Positions 46,101 to 54,264 of a stretch of 64,000 nt of DNA are shown one piece after another. A program made the position numbers and the translations under genes. The notes under the pieces were generated by a model. It worked only from the letters and a program-made list of their open reading frames with translations, did no database searches and had not been told where the DNA came from. The stretch is from Streptomyces lichenis. GTDB lineage: Bacteria > Actinomycetota > Actinomycetes > Streptomycetales > Streptomycetaceae. The stretch covers positions 62,001-126,000 of the forward strand of contig NZ_JALPTH010000004.1 in assembly GCF_023218175.1 (NCBI RefSeq), in the 5' to 3' direction. Each line of letters opens with the position of its first letter. The stretch's first letter is position 1.

Positions 46101-47360
46101 ATGGTGCTGGAGTCCAACCGCGACCTGGTGCTGCGCCGTCTCCTTGAGTGCCTGGGCCGGGACCGGACCAAGCACCAGGTCGCCGAGGTCACCTCGCTGG
46201 GCCTGGTCCAGATGACCCGCAAGCGGGTCGGCCAGGGTCTGCTGGAGTCCTTCTCCGAGACCTGCGTCCACTGCAACGGCCGCGGTGTCATCGTCCACAT
46301 GGAGCAGGCCACCGCCCTCGGCGGCGGTGGCGGCGGCAAGCGCTCCAAGAAGCGCGGCAAGGGCGGCGACGCCCATGTCCACGAGCACGTCTCCGACGAG
46401 TCGGTGGCGACCGAGCCGGTCGAGGCCGAGACCGAGGCGGAGGTGGCGGCCGAGCTCGCCGCCCCGACCTCGCTCGCCGAGCCGCTGCCGGAGCGCGTCG
46501 CCCCGGACGAGGAGCTGTACTCCTCGGTCGCCGAGGCGGAGGCCGCCGCGACCCGTGGCCGGCGCCGCCGGGCCACCCGCCGGGCGTCCGCCCCGGCCGG
46601 CGCCCCCCGGGCCGCCGAGCCCGCCCCGGAGCCGCAGCCCGCGGTCGCCGAGGTGGCGCCCGAGGTGGTCGAGATCGAGGCGGTGCCCGCGGTGGCCGCC
46701 CCGGAGCAGGCCGAGCCCGAGCTCGCCGCGTCCACCGTGGCGCCCGAGGCCCCGAAGGCTCCGGTCGAGGAGGCCCCGGCCGCCGCTCCGGCGCGTACCC
46801 GCCGCCGGGCCACCCGCAAGGCGACCGCCCCGGCGGGCTCGCCCAAGGCGGCCGAGTCCGCGGAGCAGGCGGAGACCGAGATCGTGGCCCCCGCCCCGGC
46901 GGCCCCGGCCGAGCCGGTCGCGGCTCCGGCCGAGCCCGCGCCCGCCGAGGAGGCCCCCGCGGCCGCCCCGGCCCGCACCCGCCGCCGGGCCACCCGCAAG
47001 GCCACCGCCCCGGCCGGTTCGCCGACGGGCGCGGAGGACACGGCGGTCGTCGTGGTGTCGGCCCCCGCCGAGGCCGCGCCGGCTCCCGCCGAGGCCGCCC
47101 CGGAGCAGCCCGAGGCCCCGCAGGCCGAGGCTCCGGCTTCCGCCGAGGGTGAGGAGGCGGCGCCGGCCAAGAAGGCGGCCCGCAAGACCGCCAAGAAGGC
47201 CACCGCGAAGAAGGCCGCCACCAAGAAGACGGCGGCCAAGAAGACCGCGGCGAAGAAGACGACCGCCAAGAAGGCCACCACCAAGAAGGCGGCGGCGAAG
47301 AAGACGGTCGCCGCCGAGCAGCAGTCGCCGTCGGCGGTCACGGCCGCCACGGAGGACTGA
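43140..47360 (+). CDS. rne: RNase E/G family ribonuclease with long repetitive arms
   Basis: The main RNA decay/processing endonuclease. At 1406 residues it is among the larger members. The catalytic core is central: S1 domain from about residue 655 (TQIGVLEDDVLVEHYV ... GKVQNVLP), metal ligands Asp940 (DVNTGKFTG) and Asp984 (VIDFIDMV), and the zinc-link Cys1042-x-x-Cys1045. The N-terminal 600 residues and C-terminal 350 are low complexity: acidic Glu/Ala runs with repeated ARTRRRATRKATAP blocks and Arg clusters, ending in a histone-H1-like Lys/Ala tail. In actinobacteria the catalytic domain is typically between two such arms. GGGAG precedes ATG 43140 by about 12 bases. Confidence 0.95.
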   Translation: MREVNESGTAGTHEDKNDNDGNSPSDTLPPRRRRRAASRPAGPPAGAAAPAEAAEVTAEAAAAPASADALAAEAPAEEAAPPARTRRRATRKATAAAGPPPAAEEGAESAETVAETVGTAAGTAAETEAAPAPRTRRRATRKATAPAGAPEPAEVEAAVAQAPAAAEQVPALPEEAAPPARTRRRATRKATAPVPEETPAAEKAVEQPAATEEAPAAPARTRRRATRAVSAPTGAPEAAEVEAAVEEAEETAEELTEETAEPVAAPQETAAPARTRRRATRKTAAPAQGEEAAAGETPPAATVAQIAADEPEVAAAEEAATRGRGRRRASSPQFTAGAAAREDAPEQGRGRRAARPAVAVFQAPVFTEPMFQTPETAAAAAAAEAATRSEEPREVREEKAERGQDAPRREERGEQPESGGRRRRRRRGEPAEQSEPAAPAAEEKQAREKPARAKAAEAQAAEAVESRAAEEAEPETVEEPEQEQDHEADESEDRPSRRRRRGGRRRRRGEAADAEEGDETSAEQPAEEQDQDEDEEEDGDEEDAEEGGTPSAAGTSSSRRRRRRRRRSGDTGGDAEAADEDGVRTVVKVREPRPAREAADEVQSIKGSTRLEAKKQRRREGREQGRRRVPIITEAEFLARREAVERVMVVRQSGERTQIGVLEDDVLVEHYVNKEQSTSYVGNVYLGKVQNVLPSMEAAFVDIGKGRNAVLYAGEVNFEALGMGHGPRRIEAALKSGQSVLVQVTKDPIGHKGARLTSQVSLPGRYLVYVPEGSMTGISRKLPDTERARLKTILKKIVPEDAGVIVRTAAEGASEDELRRDVERLQAQWEDIQKKSKNGNAPTLLYGEPDMTVRVVRDIFNEDFSKVIVSGDEAWETIHGYVSHVAPDLANRLTRWTSETDVFATYRIDEQLMKALDRKVWLPSGGSLVIDKTEAMIVVDVNTGKFTGQGGNLEETVTRNNLEAAEEIVRQLRLRDLGGIVVIDFIDMVLESNRDLVLRRLLECLGRDRTKHQVAEVTSLGLVQMTRKRVGQGLLESFSETCVHCNGRGVIVHMEQATALGGGGGGKRSKKRGKGGDAHVHEHVSDESVATEPVEAETEAEVAAELAAPTSLAEPLPERVAPDEELYSSVAEAEAAATRGRRRRATRRASAPAGAPRAAEPAPEPQPAVAEVAPEVVEIEAVPAVAAPEQAEPELAASTVAPEAPKAPVEEAPAAAPARTRRRATRKATAPAGSPKAAESAEQAETEIVAPAPAAPAEPVAAPAEPAPAEEAPAAAPARTRRRATRKATAPAGSPTGAEDTAVVVVSAPAEAAPAPAEAAPEQPEAPQAEAPASAEGEEAAPAKKAARKTAKKATAKKAATKKTAAKKTAAKKTTAKKATTKKAAAKKTVAAEQQSPSAVTAATED
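43386..43985 (+). repeat. In-gene repeats encoding TRRRATRK blocks, N-terminal arm of RNase E
   Basis: Five copies of a unit based on CGTACCCGCCGCCGGGCCA, at about 43389, 43540, 43680, 43798 and 43960, separated by Glu/Ala-rich codons. Copies differ mostly at third positions, suggesting selection on the peptide. Confidence 0.8.
46554..47010 (+). repeat. In-gene repeats encoding TRRRATRK blocks, C-terminal arm of RNase E
   Basis: Three further copies (about 46556, 46796 and 46975) of the N-terminal arm unit, with the following KATAPAGSP conserved. They precede a Lys/Ala tail encoded at 47166-47316. Confidence 0.8.
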
Positions 47361-47380
47361 GGCCGGGGCTCCGCTCCGCA

Positions 47381-47424
47381 CGCCGGGTGCCCGGCTCCCC
47401 ACCCAGGGAGCCGGGCACCCGGCG
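47381..47424 (+). terminator. Terminator after rne
   Basis: Perfect 19-bp stem (47381-47399 with 47406-47424), 6-base loop, followed by TTCC. Confidence 0.75.
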
Positions 47425-48005
47425 TTCCGCCGTACCCGCACGCCCAGCGCGCAGCGCTCCGGCCCCCGGCCACCAGAGCCCGGCTCGGAGGCCCGGCCCC
47501 GGCCCCGCCCCGGGCGTCGACGGCCCTGGGCGGAGGGCCCGTACCGCCCTCGCGCACCCACCCCGCCCCCGCATCCGGCCCCGAACGATGCTTTTCGGAC
47601 GGCTGCCGGTGGAACTCCGGCCGACCATCGGGTGAACGGATCCGGCACTGTCCGGCGCTTCCGCGGGTGCGGCGGACCGGGAACCCCGGGGTCGTGTCCG
47701 GTCGGACCCCGCGACCCCCGACCAGGCACCGGCCACGGGCCAGGGGCTTTGTTTCGGAATCGATGCATCGCAGGGCGCAGGGGCCCGAAATGGCCCAGGA
47801 GATCCCTGATAATGTGACGCCCGGTCGCTGTCGTGGCGGGTGCCGCCCGCAGCCGGTGGCGGATCCCGCTCCGGGGCAGACAGGTCCCGGCAGCCCCGGC
47901 AGGGCGTCGGCTCGCGCCGGAGGGGGACGCGCGACTCCTCACGTCCGCGGGCGCCCTCAGGACCTCTGCCACAAAGAGCTCTCGCGGTGTTCAAGGAGGA
48001 CGTCC
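47425..48005 (+). promoter_or_regulatory. Upstream region of the polysaccharide locus
   Basis: No gene is supported in these 581 bases. A possible -10 hexamer GATAAT lies at 47808-47813 without a good -35 element; it predicts a leader of about 185 bases. A strong ribosome-binding site AAGGAGG lies at 47994-48000 before the aminotransferase gene. Confidence 0.35.
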
Positions 48006-49124
48006 ATGCCGAGCAGCAACGAGCAGCCCATCCCCGCTGCCCGCCCGGTCATCGGTGAAGAGGAGATCGAGGCGGCGGTACGCGTGCTGCGTAGCGGTCG
48101 CGTCGTGCAGGGGCCCGAGGTCGCCGCGTTCGAGGAGGAGTTCTCCGCGCTGGTCGACGGCCGCCACTGCGTCGCGGTCAACTCCGGCACCTCCGCGCTG
48201 CACCTGCTGCTGATGGCGCTGGGGGTCGGGCCCGGCGACGAGGTGATCGTCCCCTCGTTCTCCTTCGCGGCCTCGGCCAACGTGGTCCGACTGGTCGGCG
48301 CCGACGCGGTGTTCGTCGACATCGAGCCGGACGGCTTCAGCCTCGACCCGGCCGCCGTGGAGGCCGCGATCACCCCGCGGACCGCCGCCATCATGCCGGT
48401 GCACCTCTACGGCCACCCGGCCGCGATGGACCGGATCACGGCGATCGCCGGCAAGCACGGCCTCGCCGTGGTGGAGGACGCCTGCCAGGCCCACGGCGCG
48501 GCGCTGAACGGCACCCCGGTCGGCGCCTTCGGCGCGGGCGGCACGTTCAGCTTCTACCCGACCAAGAACATGCACTCGCTCGAAGGCGGCATGGTCACCA
48601 CGGCGGACGCCGAGACCGCCCGCACCCTGCGCCTGCTGCGCAACCAGGGCATGGAGACGCGGTACGCCAACGAGATCGTCGGCGCCAACATGCGGCTGAC
48701 CGACGTGGCCGCCGCCGTCGGCCGCGTCCAGCTCGGCAAGCTGGACGGCTGGACCGAGCAGCGCATCGCCAACGCCGCGTACCTCACGGAGCACATCACC
48801 GCCCCGAACGTGGTCACCCCGCCGGTCGCCCCGGGCGCCCGGCACGTCTACCACCAGTACACGGTCCGCGTCCGCGGCGACCGGGACGCCGCCATGGCGA
48901 AGCTCACCGAGGCCGGCGTCGGCAACGCGGTCTACTACCCGACCCCCATCCACCGGCTGAAGCCGTACTGGGAGCCGGACCAGAAGGCCGGCCGCAGCTG
49001 GGACCTGCCGGAGACCGAGAAGGCCGCCGCCGAGGTGGTCTCGCTGCCCGTGCACCCCTCGCTGGGCCAGGGGGACCTGGAGCGGATCGTCGCCGCCGTG
49101 AACGCGCTGGGAGAGAACCTGTGA
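48006..49124 (+). CDS. DegT/DnrJ/EryC1-type sugar aminotransferase (WbpE/WlbC-like)
   Basis: PLP-dependent transamination of a 3-keto nucleotide sugar. The 372-residue protein has the family order: VNSGTSALHLLLMALGVGPGDEVIVPSFSFAASANV (phosphate site), VEDACQAHGA, then Lys187 in YPTKNMHSLEGGMVTT as Schiff-base lysine, and NMRLTDVAAAVGRVQL. Closest in my memory to the aminotransferases acting at C3 of UDP-GlcNAcA. ATG 48006 with AAGGAGG six bases upstream. Its stop overlaps the next GTG, so the two enzymes that act in sequence are translationally coupled. Confidence 0.88.
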   Translation: MPSSNEQPIPAARPVIGEEEIEAAVRVLRSGRVVQGPEVAAFEEEFSALVDGRHCVAVNSGTSALHLLLMALGVGPGDEVIVPSFSFAASANVVRLVGADAVFVDIEPDGFSLDPAAVEAAITPRTAAIMPVHLYGHPAAMDRITAIAGKHGLAVVEDACQAHGAALNGTPVGAFGAGGTFSFYPTKNMHSLEGGMVTTADAETARTLRLLRNQGMETRYANEIVGANMRLTDVAAAVGRVQLGKLDGWTEQRIANAAYLTEHITAPNVVTPPVAPGARHVYHQYTVRVRGDRDAAMAKLTEAGVGNAVYYPTPIHRLKPYWEPDQKAGRSWDLPETEKAAAEVVSLPVHPSLGQGDLERIVAAVNALGENL

Positions 49125-50146
49125 CCACCACCGCCGCCGCGCCGCTGCGCGCCGGGCTCGTCGGCCTCGGCTCGATGGGCCGCAACCACGCCCGGGTCCT
49201 GGCCTCCCTGGACGGCGTCCAACTGGTCGGCGTGGTCGACCCGATGGGCGACAAGAACGGCTGGTCGCAGGGCGCCCCGGTGCTCGCGACCGTCGAGGAG
49301 CTGATCGCCCTCGGCATCGACTACGCCGTGGTGGCCTGCCCCACCGCGCTGCACGAGCCGGTCGGCCTGGCGCTCGCCGAGGCCGGCGTGCACGCGCTGA
49401 TCGAGAAGCCCCTCGCGGACACCGTGGAGGGCGCCCGCCGCCTGATGGAGGCCTTCGAGTCCCGCGGCCTGGTCGCCGGCGTCGGCCACATCGAACGGTG
49501 CAACCCCGCGCTGCGCTCGCTGCGGACCCGGCTGGAGGCCGGCGAGCTGGGCGACGTCTACCAGGTCGTCACCCGCCGCCAGGGCCCCTTCCCGCACCGC
49601 ATCGCCGACGTCGGCGTGGTCAAGGACCTGGCCACCCACGACATCGACCTCAGCGGCTGGGTCACCGGCCAGACCTACACCACCATCGCCGCGCACACCG
49701 TCTCCAAGTCGGGCCGGGTGCACGAGGACATGGTCTCCGCGGTCGGCCAGCTCTCCGACGGCACCATGGTCAACCACCTGGTCAACTGGCTGAGCCCGCT
49801 CAAGGAGCGGTTCACCTCGGTCACCGGTGAGCGCGGTTGCTTCGTCGCCGACACCCTCACCGCCGACCTGACCTTCCACTCCAACGCCGCCGTGGCCACC
49901 GAGTGGGAGGCGCTGCGCGCCTTCCGCGGTGTCTCCGAGGGCGACATGGTCCGCTACGCCATCCCCAAGCGCGAGCCGCTGCTGGTCGAGCACGAGCTGT
50001 TCCGCGACGCGGTGCTCGGCGGGCCCCGCGACATCTGCACCCTGCGGGACGGCCTGCGGACCGTGGAGGTCGCCGAGGCGGTGCTCAAGTCGGCCGCCGG
50101 CGGCGGCACGATCTTCCTGGGGAATCGGACGGACGATGACAACTGA
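49121..50146 (+). CDS. Gfo/Idh/MocA oxidoreductase (WbpB/WlbA-like 3-oxidase)
   Basis: NAD-dependent dehydrogenase expected to oxidise C3 of UDP-GlcNAcA so the aminotransferase can act. The 341-residue protein has the Rossmann loop GLGSMGRNHAR near residue 15, Glu95-Lys96-Pro97 (the family's catalytic lysine) and a C-terminal sheet domain with HIERCNPALRSL. GTG 49121 shares four bases with the aminotransferase stop (GTGA). Sixty bases separate it from the glycosyltransferase gene. Confidence 0.87.
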   Translation: MTTTAAAPLRAGLVGLGSMGRNHARVLASLDGVQLVGVVDPMGDKNGWSQGAPVLATVEELIALGIDYAVVACPTALHEPVGLALAEAGVHALIEKPLADTVEGARRLMEAFESRGLVAGVGHIERCNPALRSLRTRLEAGELGDVYQVVTRRQGPFPHRIADVGVVKDLATHDIDLSGWVTGQTYTTIAAHTVSKSGRVHEDMVSAVGQLSDGTMVNHLVNWLSPLKERFTSVTGERGCFVADTLTADLTFHSNAAVATEWEALRAFRGVSEGDMVRYAIPKREPLLVEHELFRDAVLGGPRDICTLRDGLRTVEVAEAVLKSAAGGGTIFLGNRTDDDN

Positions 50147-50205
50147 GCAGTCTTCGGTGCGGGCCCCCGGCGGGCCCGCCACCCGGCTGACGCGGGGGGC
50201 GGGGC

Positions 50206-51849
50206 ATGGGCAGCAGCCCTGACGTCACCGCCCCCGACGTCACCGTCGTGGTCGCCGTCTACAACACGATGCCCTACCTCACCCAGTGCCTGGAGTCGCT
50301 GGTGGGGCAGAGCATCGGACGCGACCGGCTGGAGGTCGTCGCGGTGGACGACGGCTCCACCGACGACAGCGGCCGGGAGCTCGACCGGTTCGCCGCGCGG
50401 TACCCGGACACCGTCAAGGTGATCCACCAGGAGAACTCCGGCGGACCGGCGGCCCCCAGCAACCGCGCGCTGGAGGTCGCCACCGGCCGCTTCGTCTACT
50501 TCATGGGCTCCGACGACTACCTCGGCGAAGAGGCCCTGGAGCGGATGGTCGGCTACGCCGACCGGCACGAGTCGGACATCGTGGTCGGCAAGATGGTCGG
50601 CACCAACGGGCGCTACGTGCACCAGGCGCTGTACAAGAGGAACGAGCCGGACGTCGGGCTCTCCGACTCGGCGCTGCCGTTCACGCTGGCCAACACCAAG
50701 CTGTTTAGGCGCGAGTTGGTCGAGAAGCACAAGCTGCGCTTCCCCGAGGACATGCCGGTCGGCTCCGACCAGCCGTTCACCATCGAGGCCGTGGCGCGCG
50801 CCCGCCGGACCTCCGTGCTGGCCGACTACACCTGCTACTACGCGGTCAAGCGCGGCGACTCCTCCAACATCACCTACCGGGCCGACCACCTGGCCCGGCT
50901 GCGCTGCGTGGCCGACATCATGCGGCACGCCGCCGGACTGATCCCGGCCGGGCCGGAGCGGGACGCCGTCTTCCACCGCCACTTCCTGTGGGAGCTGGCC
51001 AAGCTCGTCCAGCACGACTTCCCGGCCCTGGACGCCGAGACCCGCCGCCAGGTGTGCGCCGGCGTCGCCGCCCTGGCCGACCAGTACTTCACCGACGGCG
51101 TACGCGACCGGATGGACGTCCAGCGCCGGGTGCGGATCGCGCTGGCGCAGCGCGGCGCGGTGGAGGAGCTGGCCCGGGCCATCGAGGACGAGGCGGAGCA
51201 CGGCACCCCGCCGGTCCTGCTGGAGGACGGCCGGGCCTACGTCGGCTACCCGGGTTTCCGGGACGCACTGGCCCTGCCCGACCGGGTCTTCGAGATCCTG
51301 GACGAGAACGCCGCCGCCCGGCTCGCCTCCGGCACCCGCTACCTGGACGCCGAGTGGGAGCAGACCGGCGACGAACTGGCCGTGCGCCTCGCGGTGCGGG
51401 TGCCGGTCACCGCCGACACCGCCTCGCTCACCCTGCGGCCGGCCCCGAAGGCCATGCCGCGCAGCGCCGACAAGCCCGGCGGGCGCCGGCTGCCGGCCGG
51501 CGCCGAACTCCCCGCCGAGGCGGGCGAGACGCTCCGCGAGGCCGACCCGGACGGCGCCGGCACGGTGCTGCGACTCCGGCTGCCGCTCCCCGCGCGCCGC
51601 GCCACCCTGGGCATCCGGGTCTACCTGGACGTGGCCGGCTCGGCGTACGAGATCCCGGTCCCGGTGCGCGGCCGTCCGCTGCCGCTGGCCCGGCGCTGGC
51701 GGCAGCGGCTGCCCTACCGCGTCTCCGCGACCGCCAACGGCAAGGGCCGGCTGGTGGTCACCACGGCTCCGCTCTGGGAGCCCTCGTCCGGCAAGCTCAA
51801 GCGGGTGCGCCGGATTCTGTCCCGTGTGAAGAGGAAACTGTCTCGATGA
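50206..51849 (+). CDS. Family 2 glycosyltransferase with long C-terminal extension
   Basis: A 547-residue cytoplasmic enzyme. The N-terminal GT-A domain has VTVVVAVYNTMPYLTQCLESL, the nucleotide-binding VDDGSTDDSG, the metal motif in FMGSDDYLG, and SDQPF as the likely catalytic-base region. After residue 330 there is a segment of predicted beta strands (about 380-520) and a very basic C-terminus, KLKRVRRILSRVKRKLSR, which could sit on the membrane. The layout resembles TarS/TarP-type wall teichoic acid transferases; this is inference. The ATG at 51846 of the next gene overlaps its stop. Confidence 0.85.
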   Translation: MGSSPDVTAPDVTVVVAVYNTMPYLTQCLESLVGQSIGRDRLEVVAVDDGSTDDSGRELDRFAARYPDTVKVIHQENSGGPAAPSNRALEVATGRFVYFMGSDDYLGEEALERMVGYADRHESDIVVGKMVGTNGRYVHQALYKRNEPDVGLSDSALPFTLANTKLFRRELVEKHKLRFPEDMPVGSDQPFTIEAVARARRTSVLADYTCYYAVKRGDSSNITYRADHLARLRCVADIMRHAAGLIPAGPERDAVFHRHFLWELAKLVQHDFPALDAETRRQVCAGVAALADQYFTDGVRDRMDVQRRVRIALAQRGAVEELARAIEDEAEHGTPPVLLEDGRAYVGYPGFRDALALPDRVFEILDENAAARLASGTRYLDAEWEQTGDELAVRLAVRVPVTADTASLTLRPAPKAMPRSADKPGGRRLPAGAELPAEAGETLREADPDGAGTVLRLRLPLPARRATLGIRVYLDVAGSAYEIPVPVRGRPLPLARRWRQRLPYRVSATANGKGRLVVTTAPLWEPSSGKLKRVRRILSRVKRKLSR

Positions 51850-53129
51850 ACATCTGTGTAGTCGCACTCGGCAAGATCGGTCTGCCGCTCGCCGTGCAGT
51901 TCGCCATGAAGGGCCACAGGGTCATCGGCGCGGACGTCAACGGCAAGGTCGTGGAGCTGGTCAACGCCGGCACCGAGCCCTTCCCCGGCGAGCACGACCT
52001 GGACCGCCGCCTCAAGCAGACCGTCTCCGCGGGCCTGCTGTCGGCCACCACCGACACGGCCTCCGCGGTGGCGCAGTCCGACGCTGTCGTGGTCGTCGTC
52101 CCGCTGTTCGTCGACGCCGAGGGCACCCCCGACTTCGGCTGGATGGACGCCGCCACCCGGGACATCGCCAAGGGCCTCAAGCCCGGCACCCTCGTCTCGT
52201 ACGAGACCACCCTGCCGGTCGGCACCACCCGCACCCGCTGGGCGCCGATGCTGGAGCAGGGCTCCGGCCTCACCGCCGGCGAGGACTTCCACCTGGTGTT
52301 CTCCCCGGAGCGGGTGCTCACCGGCCGGGTCTTCGCCGACCTGCGCCGCTACCCCAAGCTGGTCGGCGGCATCGACGAGGCGTCCACCGCCCGCGGCGTC
52401 GACTTCTACCGCGAGGTGCTGGACTTCGACGAGCGCACCGACCTGCCGCAGCCGAACGGCGTGTGGGACCTGGGCACCGCCGAGGCCTCCGAGCTGGCCA
52501 AGCTCGCCGAGACCACCTACCGGGACGTCAACATCGGGCTGGCCAACCAGTTCGCCCGGTTCGCCGACCGGAACGGCATCGACGTCAAGAAGGTCATCGA
52601 GGCCTGCAACTCCCAGCCGTACAGCCACATCCACCAGCCCGGCATCGCCGTCGGCGGCCACTGCATCCCGATCTACCCGCGGATGTACCTGTGGAACGAC
52701 CCGGAGGCCACCGTGGTCCGCTCGGCCCGCGAGGCCAACGCCGCGATGCCGGAGTACGCGGTCGACCTGCTGGCCGCCGCCTACGGCGACCTGTCCGGCG
52801 CCCACGTGCTGGTGCTCGGCGCGGCCTACCGCGGCGGCGTCAAGGAGACCGCGTTCTCCGGCGTCTTCGGCACGGTGGAGGCGCTGAAGGCGCGCGGCGC
52901 GGTGCCGTTCGTCTCGGACCCGATGTACACCGCGGAGGAGCTGGCCGACCACGGGCTGACCCCGCACCGCGGCGAGAAGGTCACCGCGGCCGTCCTCCAG
53001 GCCGACCACGCCGAATACCGCACCCTCACCCCGGCCGACCTGCCGGACGTCACCGTGCTGGTCGACGGCCGCCGCACCACCGACCCGGAGGCCTGGAAGG
53101 GCGTCCGCCGCGTCGTCATCGGCGGCTGA
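51846..53129 (+). CDS. Nucleotide-sugar 6-dehydrogenase (UDP-GlcNAc/UDP-ManNAc type)
   Basis: Oxidises C6 of a UDP-HexNAc to the uronic acid in two NAD-dependent steps. The 427-residue protein has an N-terminal Rossmann motif MNICVVALGKIGLPLA, the central TTYRDVNIGLANQFARFAD helix, catalytic Cys273 in GGHCIPIYP, and a C-terminal Rossmann domain (VLVLGAAYRGGVKETAFS). Whether it acts on UDP-GlcNAc (WbpA-like) or UDP-ManNAc (WecC-like) cannot be settled by eye; context favours the first. ATG overlaps the glycosyltransferase stop by four bases. Confidence 0.88.
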   Translation: MNICVVALGKIGLPLAVQFAMKGHRVIGADVNGKVVELVNAGTEPFPGEHDLDRRLKQTVSAGLLSATTDTASAVAQSDAVVVVVPLFVDAEGTPDFGWMDAATRDIAKGLKPGTLVSYETTLPVGTTRTRWAPMLEQGSGLTAGEDFHLVFSPERVLTGRVFADLRRYPKLVGGIDEASTARGVDFYREVLDFDERTDLPQPNGVWDLGTAEASELAKLAETTYRDVNIGLANQFARFADRNGIDVKKVIEACNSQPYSHIHQPGIAVGGHCIPIYPRMYLWNDPEATVVRSAREANAAMPEYAVDLLAAAYGDLSGAHVLVLGAAYRGGVKETAFSGVFGTVEALKARGAVPFVSDPMYTAEELADHGLTPHRGEKVTAAVLQADHAEYRTLTPADLPDVTVLVDGRRTTDPEAWKGVRRVVIGG

Positions 53130-53215
53130 CCGCGCCTGGCGGCCCCCGCACAGCCCGTACGAACCCCGGCCCCGCCCCGCCACCGTGGGGCGGGGCCGCT
53201 CCGCAGGAGGAACCC

Positions 53216-54184
53216 ATGACCTGGCTGATCACCGGCGGCGCCGGCTTCATCGGCGCGCACGTGGTGCGGGCGATGGCCGCCGCGGGCGAGCGGACCGTCG
53301 TCCTGGACGACCTGTCCACCGGCAGCGCGGACCGCCTCCCGCCGGGAGTCCCGCTGGAGACCGGCACCGTGCTGGACCGCGCCACCGTGGACCGGGTGCT
53401 GCGCGAGCACGCCGTCACCGGCATCGTGCACATCGCCGGCAAGAAGCAGGTCGCCGAGTCGGTCGCCCGCCCGCTGTACTACTACCGGGAGAACGTGGAG
53501 GGCATCCGCGTCCTGCTGGAGGCCGCCGCGGAGGCGGGCACGGGCCGGTTCCTGTTCTCCTCCTCCGCCGCGGTGTACGGCATGCCGGACGTGGACCTGG
53601 TCACCGAGGACACCCCCTGCGCGCCGATCAACCCCTACGGCGAGTCCAAGCTGGCGGGGGAGTGGCTGGTCTCCGCCGTCGGCCGCGCCCATGGCATGGC
53701 CACCGCGTCCCTGCGGTACTTCAACGTGGCCGGCGCGGCCACCCCGGAGCTGGGCGACGCCGGGGTGTTCAACCTGGTGCCGATGGTCTTCGAGCGGCTG
53801 GACGCCGGCGAGCGGCCCCGGGTCTTCGGCGACGACTACCCGACGCCGGACGGCACCTGCGTACGCGACTACATCCACGTGGAGGACATCGCCTCCGCGC
53901 ACGTGGCCGCCGCCCGCCGGCTGGCCGCCGACCCGGATGCCTCGCTGGTGCTCAACATCGGCCGCGGCGAGGGCGTCTCGGTCACCGAGATGATCGACGT
54001 CATCCGCGAGGTCACCGGCCACCGGGACGCCGCCGTCGAGGTCACCGGCCGCCGCCCCGGCGACCCGGCCCGGGTGGTGGCCGCCGCCGACCGCATCCGC
54101 GCCGAACTGGACTGGACCGCCCGCCACGGGGTCAAGGAGATGGTCGCCTCGGCGTGGGCCGGCTGGCGCCGGCGCCACCCCTGA
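53216..54184 (+). CDS. UDP-glucose/UDP-HexNAc 4-epimerase (GalE-like SDR)
   Basis: An extended SDR of 322 residues: NAD motif GGAGFIGA at 7-14, SSSAAVYG, catalytic Tyr141 and Lys145 in YGESK, and the substrate segment RYFNVAGA. Family members invert C4 of UDP-glucose or UDP-GlcNAc. In this locus it probably provides UDP-Gal or UDP-GalNAc as a second sugar of the polymer. ATG 53216 with GCAGGAGG six bases upstream. Ends the forward half of the locus, at a strong terminator. Confidence 0.9.
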   Translation: MTWLITGGAGFIGAHVVRAMAAAGERTVVLDDLSTGSADRLPPGVPLETGTVLDRATVDRVLREHAVTGIVHIAGKKQVAESVARPLYYYRENVEGIRVLLEAAAEAGTGRFLFSSSAAVYGMPDVDLVTEDTPCAPINPYGESKLAGEWLVSAVGRAHGMATASLRYFNVAGAATPELGDAGVFNLVPMVFERLDAGERPRVFGDDYPTPDGTCVRDYIHVEDIASAHVAAARRLAADPDASLVLNIGRGEGVSVTEMIDVIREVTGHRDAAVEVTGRRPGDPARVVAAADRIRAELDWTARHGVKEMVASAWAGWRRRHP

Positions 54185-54209
54185 CCCGCCGCCCGGCGCG
54201 GCGGTACGC

Positions 54210-54244
54210 GAAGGGGCCCCGGGATCGTCTCCCGGGGCCCCTTC
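54210..54244. terminator. Bidirectional terminator in the middle of the polysaccharide locus
   Basis: Perfect 14-bp stem (54210-54223 with 54231-54244) and 7-base loop between convergent genes. Confidence 0.75.
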
Positions 54245-54264
54245 GTCGTCGGCCGCGCCGCAGG

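Noticed and set aside
43074..47972. A 1632-codon open frame on the minus strand opposite rne
   Set aside because: It is a by-product of GC-rich third positions and repeats in rne; its product is Gly/Arg/Leu repeats with no domain, while the forward frame has complete RNase E motifs.
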